Source: Streptococcus sp.
GTDB lineage: Bacteria; Bacillota; Bacilli; Lactobacillales; Streptococcaceae
Direction: 5' to 3'
NCBI GenBank assembly: GCA_030528055.1
Contig: JAUMZQ010000013.1
Coordinates: 17,518 to 81,517 of the forward strand
DNA: 64,000 nucleotides
The notes below the pieces were generated by a model that saw only the letters and a program-made list of their open reading frames with translations, searched no databases and was not told the origin of the DNA. Positions 9,627 through 17,889 of the stretch are shown here, one piece after another; positions within the stretch are counted from its first letter, which is position 1, and every line of letters begins with the position of its first letter. The position numbers and the translations under genes were made by a program.

Positions 9627-10121
9627 ATGTCAGTATCATTTGTTAGAATAGACGACCGTATGATTCACGGTCAAACCGTAACACGTTGGGCGAAGGAATA
9701 TCCTTGCGATGGTCTTGTTGCTGTCAATAACGCAGCAGCTGGTAACGCAGTTTTAAAGCAAGCTTACAAGGCTGCATCCGATAAAAAAACATTTGTTTGG
9801 ACAGTAGAAGATTGGGAGAAAAAATCTCAAAAAGTTTTGGAATCAGATAGTAGGTATTTTTTGATAACTAAAAATCCACTTGACATGAAAAAAATCCTAG
9901 TAGATCAGAAATTTGTTCCAGGAGATGTGAAAGAGATTATCGTTGGACCTTGTAATGATCGTCCAGGTGCTATTAAATTGGGAAATAATCAGTCCATTAC
10001 GCAAGAAGAAGCAGAAGCTTTGCAAGCCATTCAGGCGGCTGGTTATAAGGTGAAATTCCAATTATTGCCAGATGTTTCAATTGGTTATTGGGATAACTTT
10101 AAATCTAAATTTGGTTTTTAA
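9627..10121 (+). CDS. levE: PTS mannose/fructose-family EIIB (LevE)
   Basis: EIIB of the sorbose/mannose subfamily, which takes phosphate from EIIA and passes it to the incoming sugar. The phosphorylated His is about residue 14 in RIDDRMIHGQTVTRWAKE. At 164 residues it has the usual length. It is encoded separately from EIIA, unlike the fused ManL of the general mannose PTS, which supports a lev-type assignment. AAAGGAG precedes the ATG. Confidence 0.92.
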   Translation: MSVSFVRIDDRMIHGQTVTRWAKEYPCDGLVAVNNAAAGNAVLKQAYKAASDKKTFVWTVEDWEKKSQKVLESDSRYFLITKNPLDMKKILVDQKFVPGDVKEIIVGPCNDRPGAIKLGNNQSITQEEAEALQAIQAAGYKVKFQLLPDVSIGYWDNFKSKFGF

Positions 10122-10151
10122 CCATTCAAAATATATAAAGGAGAATTTGCG

Positions 10152-11000
10152 ATGACTATTTCTTGGATTCAAGCAGCCTTGTTAGGTTTATTTGCTTGTT
10201 TGTCTTCAATGCCGGGTCTAGGTGGTACTTCTATCGGGAACTACACACTTGGACGCCCCTTAGTAGGTGGTTTAGTTTGTGGTATCATTCTTGGCGATAT
10301 CAAGACAGGTATTATTTGTGGGGTTGCCATGCAGTTGGTTTATATTGCGCTTGTAACACCAGGTGGTACCGTTTCAGCGGATGTTCGTGCGGTATCTTAT
10401 ATTGGTATTCCACTTGCAATCGTAGCTATTCACTCACAAGGTTTATCTGCTAACTCAGCTGATGCTGCTAATCTTGCAAAATCAATGGGAACACTTGTAG
10501 GAACTGTGGGAACAGTTCTCTTCTACGGAACAGCAACAATGAACCTTATTTGGCAACATATTGGTTGGAAAGCCATTGAAAAGAAACACTTCCGTAAGAT
10601 ATATGCAGTTGATTTTGCTTTCCCTTGGATTTCACATATTATATTCTCATTCATTCCAACATTGATTATGTGTAAATTGGGGTCAGACGCGGTAACAGCA
10701 CTTAAGGAAATGTTACCATTAGATGGAATCCCAATGAAAACCCTCTTTACAGTTGGATCATTACTTCCTTGTGTGGGGATAGCCATTCTTTTAAAACAAA
10801 TTGTTGAAAAAGCAACAGACTTTATTCCATTCTTTGTTGGTTTTACCTTAGCGGCATCACTTGGTCTTAATCTTGTATCTTGTGCAGTTATCTCTCTTAT
10901 CTTTGCTGTTTTATTCTATGAATTACAAATGGCACGCAATGTTCGAGCAACTGCGACAGTAAGTGCTGATTATGAAGAGGATGATGAGGAGGATATCTAA
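10152..11000 (+). CDS. levF: PTS mannose/fructose-family EIIC (LevF)
   Basis: Integral membrane EIIC that forms the sugar channel with EIID. The 282 residues show several hydrophobic segments and the family N-terminus (GLFACLSSMPGLGG, GGLVCGIILGDIKTGIICGVAMQLVYI). It ends in an acidic tail (SADYEEDDEEDI) whose codons also supply the GAGGAGG ribosome binding site of levG. It starts 30 bp after levE. Confidence 0.93.
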   Translation: MTISWIQAALLGLFACLSSMPGLGGTSIGNYTLGRPLVGGLVCGIILGDIKTGIICGVAMQLVYIALVTPGGTVSADVRAVSYIGIPLAIVAIHSQGLSANSADAANLAKSMGTLVGTVGTVLFYGTATMNLIWQHIGWKAIEKKHFRKIYAVDFAFPWISHIIFSFIPTLIMCKLGSDAVTALKEMLPLDGIPMKTLFTVGSLLPCVGIAILLKQIVEKATDFIPFFVGFTLAASLGLNLVSCAVISLIFAVLFYELQMARNVRATATVSADYEEDDEEDI

Positions 11001-11001
11001 G

Positions 11002-11835
11002 ATGACTAAAAAAATAAGTAAAAAAACATTATCAAAATCATTCCATCACTGGTACTATGGGAACTTGACATGTTTCTCTCAAGAACATATGCAAACATTT
11101 GGTTACTTAGCTTCCATGCTTCCAATTGTGGAAGAATTGTATGATAAAAAAGAGGATCAAGCAAAATCTATACAAACCTATACTGCTTTCTTTAATACAG
11201 AACCACAATTAGGCTCTCTTGTTGTCGGCATCACAGCTGGGTTAGAAGAAGCGCGTGCAAATGGTACTGGCGAAGTGGATGATGAGACCATCAATGGACT
11301 TCGTGCAGGTTTAATGGGACCAATTGCTGGTATCGGGGACTCACTAATTGTTGGCACACTAATTCCGATAATCCTTGGTGTTGCTCTTGGTTTGTCAACA
11401 GGCGGATCACCATTAGGAGCAATCTTCTACATTATAGTTTGGAATTTACTGGCTTATTTTGGAATGAGGTTTGCTTACTTCAAGGGTTATGAACTTGGAG
11501 ATAAAGCAGTCACTTTCTTAGTTGGGCCACAAGGACAAGCTATTCGTAAAGCAGTCTCTATCGTTGGGGGTATGGTTATTGGTGCAGTTGCTGCTACATG
11601 GGTACCAGTTAAAACAGCATTTCAATTGAAAAATTCAAGTGGAAAAGCGTACTTAGTTCTTCAAGACCAATTAGATGGAGTTTATCCAGGGTTATTGACA
11701 GCGGCGTTTATCGCATTTTGTTGGTGGTTAATGGCTAAGAAAAATCTATCTCCAATAGTAGTTATGCTTTTGTTGGTTGTAATTGCCTTTATAGGTGTTT
11801 TACTAGGATTCTTCAATCCAGGTTTGAAATATTAG
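11002..11835 (+). CDS. levG: PTS mannose/fructose-family EIID (LevG)
   Basis: EIID membrane partner of LevF. The ATG at 11002, right after the levF stop and 8 bp from GAGGAGG (10986-10992), gives 277 residues starting MTKKISKKTLSKSF. A longer in-frame start at 10963 lies inside levF and lacks support. Family motifs include SFHHWYYGNLTCFSQEHMQ, GITAGLEE and MGPIAGIGDSLIVGT, with hydrophobic segments in the C-terminal half. Confidence 0.93.
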   Translation: MTKKISKKTLSKSFHHWYYGNLTCFSQEHMQTFGYLASMLPIVEELYDKKEDQAKSIQTYTAFFNTEPQLGSLVVGITAGLEEARANGTGEVDDETINGLRAGLMGPIAGIGDSLIVGTLIPIILGVALGLSTGGSPLGAIFYIIVWNLLAYFGMRFAYFKGYELGDKAVTFLVGPQGQAIRKAVSIVGGMVIGAVAATWVPVKTAFQLKNSSGKAYLVLQDQLDGVYPGLLTAAFIAFCWWLMAKKNLSPIVVMLLLVVIAFIGVLLGFFNPGLKY

Positions 11836-11862
11836 TAAAAATATAGACAGCGGAGGAAGCTT

Positions 11863-12159
11863 ATGTTGCAAGAAGATACAATTAAAGGATATGAAACGGA
11901 AATTCAATACCAAAAACACATGATTGAAAATCTTGGTCGGTGGTTGACACTGATGTTTATCATTTCAAGTGTTGGTGGCTTACTAATTTACTCGTTCAAA
12001 GATAGTAATCTTCTACTTTTTATTCTAGGAATTTTCTTAGCTTCCATAGGCTTCTTAGCTATGCTAATATTTGGTTACGGTATTTATAAAGGACGAATAA
12101 ATTTAATGAGAGTCATTCAGGACTTTAAATTAAAATTAGAAGTTAAAAATAATAACTAA
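11863..12159 (+). CDS. levX: Small two-TM membrane protein (LevX-like)
   Basis: A 98-residue protein with a charged N-terminus, two hydrophobic segments (about 28-46 and 51-72) and a basic C-terminus. It follows levG by 27 bp with a clear ribosome binding site (GCGGAGGAAGC) and precedes the operon terminator, the place of levX in S. mutans levDEFGX. Its function is not known; a role in PTS assembly or regulation is only a guess. The symbol is positional. Confidence 0.65.
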   Translation: MLQEDTIKGYETEIQYQKHMIENLGRWLTLMFIISSVGGLLIYSFKDSNLLLFILGIFLASIGFLAMLIFGYGIYKGRINLMRVIQDFKLKLEVKNNN

Positions 12160-12160
12160 A

Positions 12161-12186
12161 AAAACATCTCATTGAGATGTTTTTTT
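12161..12186 (+). terminator. Terminator after levX
   Basis: ACATCTC/GAGATGT stem with an ATT loop, flanked by A and T runs. It closes the lev operon. Confidence 0.88.
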
Positions 12187-12230
12187 GTTCTTTCATTTTT
12201 ATTTTTAACTATAAAAAATGCCTATACAAT

Positions 12231-12239
12231 GGTATAATG
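12231..12239 (+). promoter_or_regulatory. Promoter -10 for pyrD
   Basis: TGGTATAAT is an extended -10 (hexamer 12234-12239). Transcription would begin close to 12246, downstream of the ATG at 12241, so the ATG at 12295 is the better start for pyrD. Confidence 0.6.
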
Positions 12240-12294
12240 AATGCAGAAGTCTTATTTAAGGCTCGTGTGTATCGAAAAAAGGAGTTTGTTTATT

Positions 12295-13233
12295 ATGCCA
12301 TCAACACAAACGCAAATAGCAGGTTTTTCTTTTGAAAATTGCTTGATGAATGCAGCTGGAGTAGCTTGTATGACGATTGAAGAATTGGAATCAGTCAAAA
12401 ATTCTTCTGCTGGAACCTTTGTTACAAAGACGGCGACATTGGAACCAAGAATAGGGAATCCAGAGCCACGTTACCAAGATGTTCCACTTGGCTCTATTAA
12501 TTCTATGGGGCTTCCGAATCAAGGTTTGGAATATTATTTAGATTATTTGCTTGATTTACAAGAAAAAGAACCTCATCGGACATTTTTTTTGTCTTTAGTA
12601 GGTTTGTCGTTGGATGAAACGCATACTATTTTGAAAAAAGTAGAAGATAGTGAGTTTAGAGGTTTGATTGAGTTGAATCTTTCTTGCCCTAATGTTCCCG
12701 GAAAACCTCAAATTGCCTATGATTTTGAGACAACGGAACAAATTTTAACAGAAATTTTTTCTTACTTTACGAAGCCACTTGGGATTAAGTTGCCGCCTTA
12801 TTTTGATATGGTTCATTTTGATCAGGCAGCAGCTATCTTTAATAAATTTCCTATTCGCTTTGTGAATTGTATCAATTCTATTGGAAATGGACTTTATATT
12901 GAGAACGAAAGGGTTGTTATCCGTCCTAAAAATGGTTTTGGTGGTCTCGGTGGCGAGTACATCAAACCGACAGCCTTAGCAAATGTTCATGCTTTTTATC
13001 AACGCCTAAATCCCTCTATTCAGATTATTGGAACAGGTGGAGTCTTGACTGGTCAAGATGCTTTTGAACATATTCTTTGTGGTGCAAGTATGGTTCAAGT
13101 AGGTACGACACTTCATAAAGAAGGAGTAGCTGTTTTTGAACGAATTACAACCGAGCTAAAAGAAATAATGAAAGAAAAAGGTTACGACACACTGGATGAT
13201 TTTAGAGGAAAACTCCAATATATCCCAGAGTAA
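12295..13233 (+). CDS. pyrDA: Dihydroorotate dehydrogenase, class 1A (fumarate-type)
   Basis: Cytoplasmic flavoenzyme that oxidises dihydroorotate to orotate in pyrimidine synthesis; class 1A enzymes use fumarate as acceptor. The 312-residue TIM barrel has the class 1 active Cys at about 131 in [11 protein letters not shown] and family motifs [11 protein letters not shown] and [21 protein letters not shown]. The start is set by an AAAGGAG ten bases upstream and by the promoter position. It stands alone, with no pyrK beside it, as expected for class 1A. Confidence 0.92.
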   Translation: MPSTQTQIAGFSFENCLMNAAGVACMTIEELESVKNSSAGTFVTKTATLEPRIGNPEPRYQDVPLGSINSMGLPNQGLEYYLDYLLDLQEKEPHRTFFLSLVGLSLDETHTILKKVEDSEFRGLIELNLSCPNVPGKPQIAYDFETTEQILTEIFSYFTKPLGIKLPPYFDMVHFDQAAAIFNKFPIRFVNCINSIGNGLYIENERVVIRPKNGFGGLGGEYIKPTALANVHAFYQRLNPSIQIIGTGGVLTGQDAFEHILCGASMVQVGTTLHKEGVAVFERITTELKEIMKEKGYDTLDDFRGKLQYIPE

Positions 13234-13261
13234 TGAAGCTATTTTGATAGTAGAAAAATTA

Positions 13262-13307
13262 AAAACTAAGAAGGAAAAGGGATACCTGTTTCTTCTTAGT
13301 TTTTTTG
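13262..13307. terminator. Bidirectional terminator between pyrDA and the flavoprotein gene
   Basis: A 12-bp perfect stem (AAAACTAAGAAG/CTTCTTAGTTTT, 13262-13273 and 13292-13303) followed by Ts on the plus strand. The two flanking genes converge on it. Confidence 0.85.
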
Positions 13308-13308
13308 T

Positions 13309-14436
13309 TTAACAATCGCAGACAACATCACAACAAGATAAGTCATCAAGGAATAGCTGATTTTGTTTAAAGAAGTTGATTTCATCTTTATCTAGTTTCC
13401 AATTTTCACGTTCCGCAATTGTTGCAATAACAGGTAGGAAACGTTGACGGAATTTATAGATATAACAGAAAATAACATTATCTTGACGCAAACTCGGTCC
13501 GATAAGAAAAACATTGTTGCAAATAGTTGACTCATCTTTTTTTGAAACTAGAGGAAGACCATCTTCATTATAATCAAATAACGAATCACCCTTTATTTGA
13601 TGAAGGCAAGTGTTAAACCCAGTAGCAAGAATTGGTCGGTGCTGGCTAGTCACTTCTTTTCCGTTTGAGAATTCTATTAAATAATGATCGTTTTCTTTCT
13701 TAATAGCTGTTGCAATATAGTTTTCATGGATATGAGTATGAAAATCAGGGTTATTTTGAATATGTTGCAAACGTTCTTGAGTAATTGGTGCTAGAGAAAT
13801 ACTTGGATCGGGAGCTGTCTCGCTTTTACCAAAATGGTTAGTATAGAGTTCTACAGTATTTCCCTGATAAGCTAAATTGGTCAAGGCATCGCACCCACTT
13901 TCATTTCCACCAATAACCACAAAACTTTCCTTTGATTGAACATGAAAAGAGTCTATCTCGCCATAGTGCATAGCATGTTCGGCTCCTTTGATATCTGCTT
14001 TAGATGGATTCTGATATTCTCCAGTAGCCATGATAAGGTAGGTTGTTGTAAACGTTCCTTTGTTTGTAGTAAGTTGATAGTGGTTACCAACTTTTTGAAT
14101 TTGCTCAACGGCAGTTTCCTTATAGATAGGTAGATCATAGTGTTTGGCCACTAAATGGAGGTATTCTGCGTATTCAGCACCAGATAGGTGTTCCTTTGAA
14201 AAGGTAAAAGCAGGTGAGGTATCTGGAGCAATAGCATTGAGATCGGGGGAACCAAAACCATTACTCGTAAAAGAGGGAGTGATGAAACGAGTAGTTTTAG
14301 GCCATTTCAAAAAACTATCTCCGATATTTCCTTTTTCCAAAATAATAAAGTCTTTGATATTTAAACGATGCAGAGCTACCGCAAATCCAATACCTGCTGC
14401 ACCTGCACCGACAATGATTATTTTATGATTTTCCAT
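13309..14436 (-). CDS. FAD/NAD(P)-dependent oxidoreductase (flavin monooxygenase-like) with Cys-rich C-terminus
   Basis: Two-dinucleotide-binding-domain flavoprotein resembling the CzcO/flavin-containing monooxygenase group. An N-terminal FAD site (VGAGAAGIG) and a second Rossmann motif (VVIGGNESGCDA, about 185) are present. The start is ATG 14436 with AAGGAGGAAATTC before it, giving 375 residues; the longer in-frame start is inside that site. The protein ends in LSCCDVVCDC, five cysteines in the last twelve residues, an unusual tail that could bind metal or form disulphides. It is divergent from the Amt-type gene. Substrate unknown. Confidence 0.8.
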   Translation of the reverse strand: MENHKIIIVGAGAAGIGFAVALHRLNIKDFIILEKGNIGDSFLKWPKTTRFITPSFTSNGFGSPDLNAIAPDTSPAFTFSKEHLSGAEYAEYLHLVAKHYDLPIYKETAVEQIQKVGNHYQLTTNKGTFTTTYLIMATGEYQNPSKADIKGAEHAMHYGEIDSFHVQSKESFVVIGGNESGCDALTNLAYQGNTVELYTNHFGKSETAPDPSISLAPITQERLQHIQNNPDFHTHIHENYIATAIKKENDHYLIEFSNGKEVTSQHRPILATGFNTCLHQIKGDSLFDYNEDGLPLVSKKDESTICNNVFLIGPSLRQDNVIFCYIYKFRQRFLPVIATIAERENWKLDKDEINFFKQNQLFLDDLSCCDVVCDC

Positions 14437-14478
14437 GAATTTCCTCCTTGACAAAAAGAAATGATTGGGCTAACATAA

Positions 14479-14490
14479 TTAACCAGTTAA
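14479..14490. promoter_or_regulatory. Inverted repeat TTAAC-CA-GTTAA between divergent genes
   Basis: TTAACCAGTTAA has perfect 5-bp arms around CA and lies between the flavoprotein and Amt-type genes. It could be an operator, but no regulator gene is adjacent. No GlnR box was found here. Confidence 0.3.
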
Positions 14491-14539
14491 CTATTTTTAG
14501 TCTAACAAATATTTCTTCATTTGTAAAGAGAGGTTGTAC

Positions 14540-15571
14540 ATGTTCCTTTTTATTAGTATTTTAGTTATGTGGTTAATGATATTTGGAGTTTCTTTTTTCT
14601 ATGTAGGCTCTCTCAACGAAAAACTCGAATCTACCATTATCTATCAGTTTGTAATAGCTGTTCTTATTACTAGTTTGGTATGGTTATTTGGAGGCTATTC
14701 CTTTTCCTTTCAATCACAATATTCTACCATTTTTTCACTAGATAACTGGTCAATTGATGAATTACTAAATATGCTTTTTCAATTGTGTTTTTGTCTGTAT
14801 GCAGTTGTCATGCTAATTGGTTCTTTCATTGATAGAGTTAAAACAAAAGCTCTTTTGGGAATTGTGATAATTTGGGTACTTACAGTTTACTGTCCTTTAG
14901 CTTATCTTATATGGAATGAGCATGGCTTTTTGAGTCAATTGGGCGTTTTAGATTTTTCAGGTGGTTTGGTGGTTCATCTATCTGCTGGAGTTTCGACCTA
15001 TGTTTTGGCATATATTATTGGAAAAACCCCTCATAAACATGAACAAACTCAGAACAAATCGTTATTTTTAGGCATGCTTTTTGTAACATTGGGTTGGTTT
15101 GGTTTTAATGCAGGTCCAGTCGGAGAATTAAATCAGTCAGCTGGTGTAGTGCTTGTAAATACGCTTTTAGCTATTCTGTTTGGTGGTCTTGTTTGGAGTG
15201 GCGCATCGTGTCTGACAACTAAAAAAGAAGACGTAGCAATATTGTTAAATGGAATGATTGTTGGCTTGGTTACAAGTACAGCTGGTGTTGGTTACTTACA
15301 TCCTTTTCAACTGATCCTAGTTGTTAGTTTTGCGAGTTTGTTTACTTACTATTTGACTAATTGGTTGGGTGAGAAAATCCAGATAGATGATGTGGTAGAC
15401 TCTTTTGGGATGAATGGTCTGGGAGGTTTATTCGGTAGTCTTGGTTTGATTTTATTTCGTCCTCAAATCATTGGTGCAGAACTATTAGCGATAGGTGTCA
15501 CCCTAACTTTATCTGTCACCGTCTCAATAATACTAGGCAAGATTTTTTTGAAAAAAAAACATGACTCTTAG
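14540..15571 (+). CDS. Amt/Mep/Rh-family ammonium transporter, atypical pore
   Basis: Membrane protein of 343 residues with about ten or eleven hydrophobic segments. Landmarks of Amt proteins are present: FFYVGSL, FGGYSFSF, the DFSGGLVVHLSAG segment with the first pore His, LGWFGFNAGPVGELNQ, and near the end DDVVDSFGMNGLGGLFGSLG. In the last motif the usual second pore His (as in VHGVGG) is Asn. It is shorter than typical Amt (about 400) and has no PII gene beside it. Start: ATG 14540 after AGAGAGG; the TTG at 14534 is less likely. Ammonium transport is the family function, but the pore change makes the substrate less certain. Confidence 0.82.
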   Translation: MFLFISILVMWLMIFGVSFFYVGSLNEKLESTIIYQFVIAVLITSLVWLFGGYSFSFQSQYSTIFSLDNWSIDELLNMLFQLCFCLYAVVMLIGSFIDRVKTKALLGIVIIWVLTVYCPLAYLIWNEHGFLSQLGVLDFSGGLVVHLSAGVSTYVLAYIIGKTPHKHEQTQNKSLFLGMLFVTLGWFGFNAGPVGELNQSAGVVLVNTLLAILFGGLVWSGASCLTTKKEDVAILLNGMIVGLVTSTAGVGYLHPFQLILVVSFASLFTYYLTNWLGEKIQIDDVVDSFGMNGLGGLFGSLGLILFRPQIIGAELLAIGVTLTLSVTVSIILGKIFLKKKHDS

Positions 15572-15743
15572 CTAGATATTCACATCATTATCAAGAATTT
15601 TCTAATTAAAATCCTATAAAAAATTTAAAAAATATGAGAAAATAATAACAGAAAACGAATTCAAAACGATTGTAAACAGTAAGGAAGGTTACTTTTCATA
15701 AATTTTGAATTCTTCTACTTTTCACTTATTAAGGAGGAATAGA

Positions 15744-16679
15744 ATGTCTGAAATCTATTTAGCAGGTGGTTGTTTTTGGGGATTAGAAGAATATTTTTCA
15801 AGAATTAAAGGGGTGTTAGCGACAACTGTTGGTTATGCCAATGGACAAGTGGAATCAACCAATTACGAGCTGATTCACCAAACAGATCACGCCGAAACAG
15901 TGCATATTACCTATGATGAAAACAGTATTAGTTTGCGAGAAATTTTGTTGTATTATTTCCGAGTAATAGACCCATTATCTGTCAATAAACAAGGAAACGA
16001 TGTCGGTCGTCAATACAGAACAGGAATTTATTATACGGATAGCAGTGATTTGCCAGTGATTCAAACTGTTGTAAAAGAAAAAGAGGCACAACTAGGGCAA
16101 GCCTTGGCTGTTGAAGTAGAGGCATTGCGTCACTATGTTTTGGCTGAAACTTATCATCAAGATTATCTCAAAAAACATCCTAGAGGTTATTGTCATATCA
16201 ATGTAAATGATGCTTATCAGCCTTTAGTTGACCCAAGTCAATATGAAAAACCGAGTAATGATGTATTGGAGCAAAAATTATCCAAAGAAGCTTATCAAGT
16301 GACACAACAGGCTGCGACGGAACGTCCCTTCCAAAATGAATTTTTTGATACCTTTGAAGAAGGAATTTATGTGGATGTAACGACAGGAGAACCCTTGTTT
16401 TTTGCAAGTGATAAATTTGATTCAGGATGTGGTTGGCCTAGTTTTACTCGTCCTATTGCGCGTGAGGTTATTAAATATTATGAAGATAAGACTCATGGAA
16501 TGGAGCGAATTGAAGTTCGCTCACGTTCGGGCAATGCTCATTTAGGACATGTCTTTACCGATGGACCTAAAAAAGAAGGCGGTCTACGTTATTGTATCAA
16601 TAGTGCTGCCCTACGTTTTATTAAGAAAGAAGATATGATTCAAGAGGGATATGATTACCTAGTGAATTATATGGAATAA
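15744..16679 (+). CDS. msrAB: Fused peptide methionine sulfoxide reductase MsrA-MsrB
   Basis: Repairs oxidised methionine: the N-terminal MsrA domain (Cys in [10 protein letters not shown], about residue 10) reduces the S form, and the C-terminal MsrB domain (about 175-305) reduces the R form. MsrB shows [15 protein letters not shown] and the catalytic Cys in [11 protein letters not shown]; the usual extra Zn-binding CxxC pairs are not seen. ATG 15744 after AAGGAGGAATAGA gives 311 residues, the normal size of streptococcal MsrAB. No signal peptide, so it is cytoplasmic. Confidence 0.95.
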   Translation: MSEIYLAGGCFWGLEEYFSRIKGVLATTVGYANGQVESTNYELIHQTDHAETVHITYDENSISLREILLYYFRVIDPLSVNKQGNDVGRQYRTGIYYTDSSDLPVIQTVVKEKEAQLGQALAVEVEALRHYVLAETYHQDYLKKHPRGYCHINVNDAYQPLVDPSQYEKPSNDVLEQKLSKEAYQVTQQAATERPFQNEFFDTFEEGIYVDVTTGEPLFFASDKFDSGCGWPSFTRPIAREVIKYYEDKTHGMERIEVRSRSGNAHLGHVFTDGPKKEGGLRYCINSAALRFIKKEDMIQEGYDYLVNYME

Positions 16680-16689
16680 TCAAGTGGTG

Positions 16690-16716
16690 AAAAGTGGCTT
16701 TTCGCCACTTTTTATT
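16690..16716 (+). terminator. Terminator after msrAB
   Basis: AAAAGTGGC/GCCACTTTT stem with TTTTC loop and a T-rich tail. Confidence 0.8.
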
Positions 16717-16826
16717 TCACCCGCTATATCCTCAATATTTTTTGATCCATGTGCGTTGTAAGAAAGTTCAGAGCTTAAGTTTTTTACATAAAATAATTGG
16801 AATCGATGTTACAACATTTAGATAAG

Positions 16827-17630
16827 TTATCCACCAAAATATTTTTGTAGAATCTTGCTATAGTGGTTTAATAGTAATTTATCGGATAATCTGGGGAAAA
16901 TTGAGTTCAGTTTAGCAAAAAATGTAGTCCCTTTTCCCATTAGAATAACCTGTTTTTGCTTTTGTAAACCAGTGAGTAAGGCTTGACAAACCTCATCAAC
17001 TGTTGAAATTGAAATATTCATTTCTTTCCAAACACGATGATAGGGTTTCTCTGAAGGAGTGTCGGCAGCATTTGGACAAAAGTAGGTTAAACGAATCGGA
17101 CTTCCTTCTTGTTTCAGTTCACGATTCGTTGCTTCAATAAAAGAGAAAAGACCAGCTCTGGAAGCCACATCAACGGTATAATAAGGAAAAGCTAGGCGTC
17201 CGTCTGCAAAACCTCCAGAGTGGACTAAAGTAGATCCTTTTTGTTGTTTCATAAGAGGTAAAAAGTTTTGAGTTAATAAGATAGCCCCTAATAGATTGAT
17301 ATCCAAAGTCCTTTTAATTTCTGTTTCAGTGTGTCTAGCTAGTGGTTTTCTAACATCGTACCCTGTCGCATTGATTAGGATATCGATTTCTTGAGACCAC
17401 TCGGACACAGTTTTTGCTGCTTTCTCTACTGAAATTTGCTTGGAAATATCGTCTAAAACAGCTGTTCCAATTACTTGTGGAAATTGTTCTTGTAATTTTT
17501 TTAGGGGAGCTTCTTGTCTAGCTAGTAAGAATAACTGGGATCCTTGATTTGCCAAAGACCGAACATAAGCACTGCCCAGATTTCCTGTTGCACCAACAAT
17601 AACGATTTTTTTCTGTGAGAATTCTTTCAC
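16827..17630 (-). CDS. Short-chain dehydrogenase/reductase
   Basis: NAD(P)-dependent SDR of about 267 residues: an N-terminal glycine motif (VIVGATGNLGSAYV), an NATG-like motif (LINATGYD, about 90) and a catalytic stretch with Ser (LVHSGGF) and a Tyr about 11 residues later (PYYTVDVASRAG). The Lys of the usual YxxxK is not evident; the motif reads YYTVDVAS, so the active site may be atypical. The GTG at 17630 has GGAG seven bases upstream; the ATG at 17675 has none, so the shorter form is chosen. Substrate unknown. Confidence 0.75.
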   Translation of the reverse strand: MKEFSQKKIVIVGATGNLGSAYVRSLANQGSQLFLLARQEAPLKKLQEQFPQVIGTAVLDDISKQISVEKAAKTVSEWSQEIDILINATGYDVRKPLARHTETEIKRTLDINLLGAILLTQNFLPLMKQQKGSTLVHSGGFADGRLAFPYYTVDVASRAGLFSFIEATNRELKQEGSPIRLTYFCPNAADTPSEKPYHRVWKEMNISISTVDEVCQALLTGLQKQKQVILMGKGTTFFAKLNSIFPRLSDKLLLNHYSKILQKYFGG

Positions 17631-17806
17631 TGCTTGACTCCTTGTAATTGTGTTCAAATAACAGCTGGTATCCATAAATAGCTAAGATTTTCATAATATT
17701 ATATCATAACTCCTATGTATTTTCTGGTGGTCGTAGAAGTACTTTTATCTGAATCATTAAAGAGAGGGACATTTTACACCTATTACTTTACTTATTTACC
17801 TTAATT

Positions 17807-17815
17807 TGCTACAAT
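17807..17815 (+). promoter_or_regulatory. Extended -10 for the amidohydrolase gene
   Basis: TGCTACAAT, an extended -10 about 75 bp before the ATG at 17890. The leader of roughly 65 bases shows no riboswitch I can recognise. Confidence 0.4.
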
Positions 17816-17889
17816 AACGAAAAAATTTATCAAGAATCAATACCAGTTGGAACTTTTTTCCCGCTGAACGATTTAATAGAGGAGAGAGA

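Noticed and set aside
10163-10453. A 96-codon open frame inside levF
   Set aside because: It is out of frame with a clear EIIC gene and has no family likeness: a shadow.
12241-12294. An 18-residue N-terminal extension of pyrDA from ATG 12241
   Set aside because: The ATG lies at or before the likely transcription start and has no ribosome binding site; 12295 has both a site and the family's usual N-terminus.
14437-14539. A GlnR box upstream of the Amt-type gene
   Set aside because: No TGTNA-N7-TNACA match; TAACA words at 14471 and 14503 have no partner half-site at the right spacing.
15650-15690. A cre site upstream of msrAB (around CAAAACGATTGTA)
   Set aside because: Too many mismatches to the consensus compared with the perfect cre at 26593.
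17816-17889. A possible riboswitch in the amidohydrolase leader
   Set aside because: The leader is short and shows no recognised aptamer or terminator stem.
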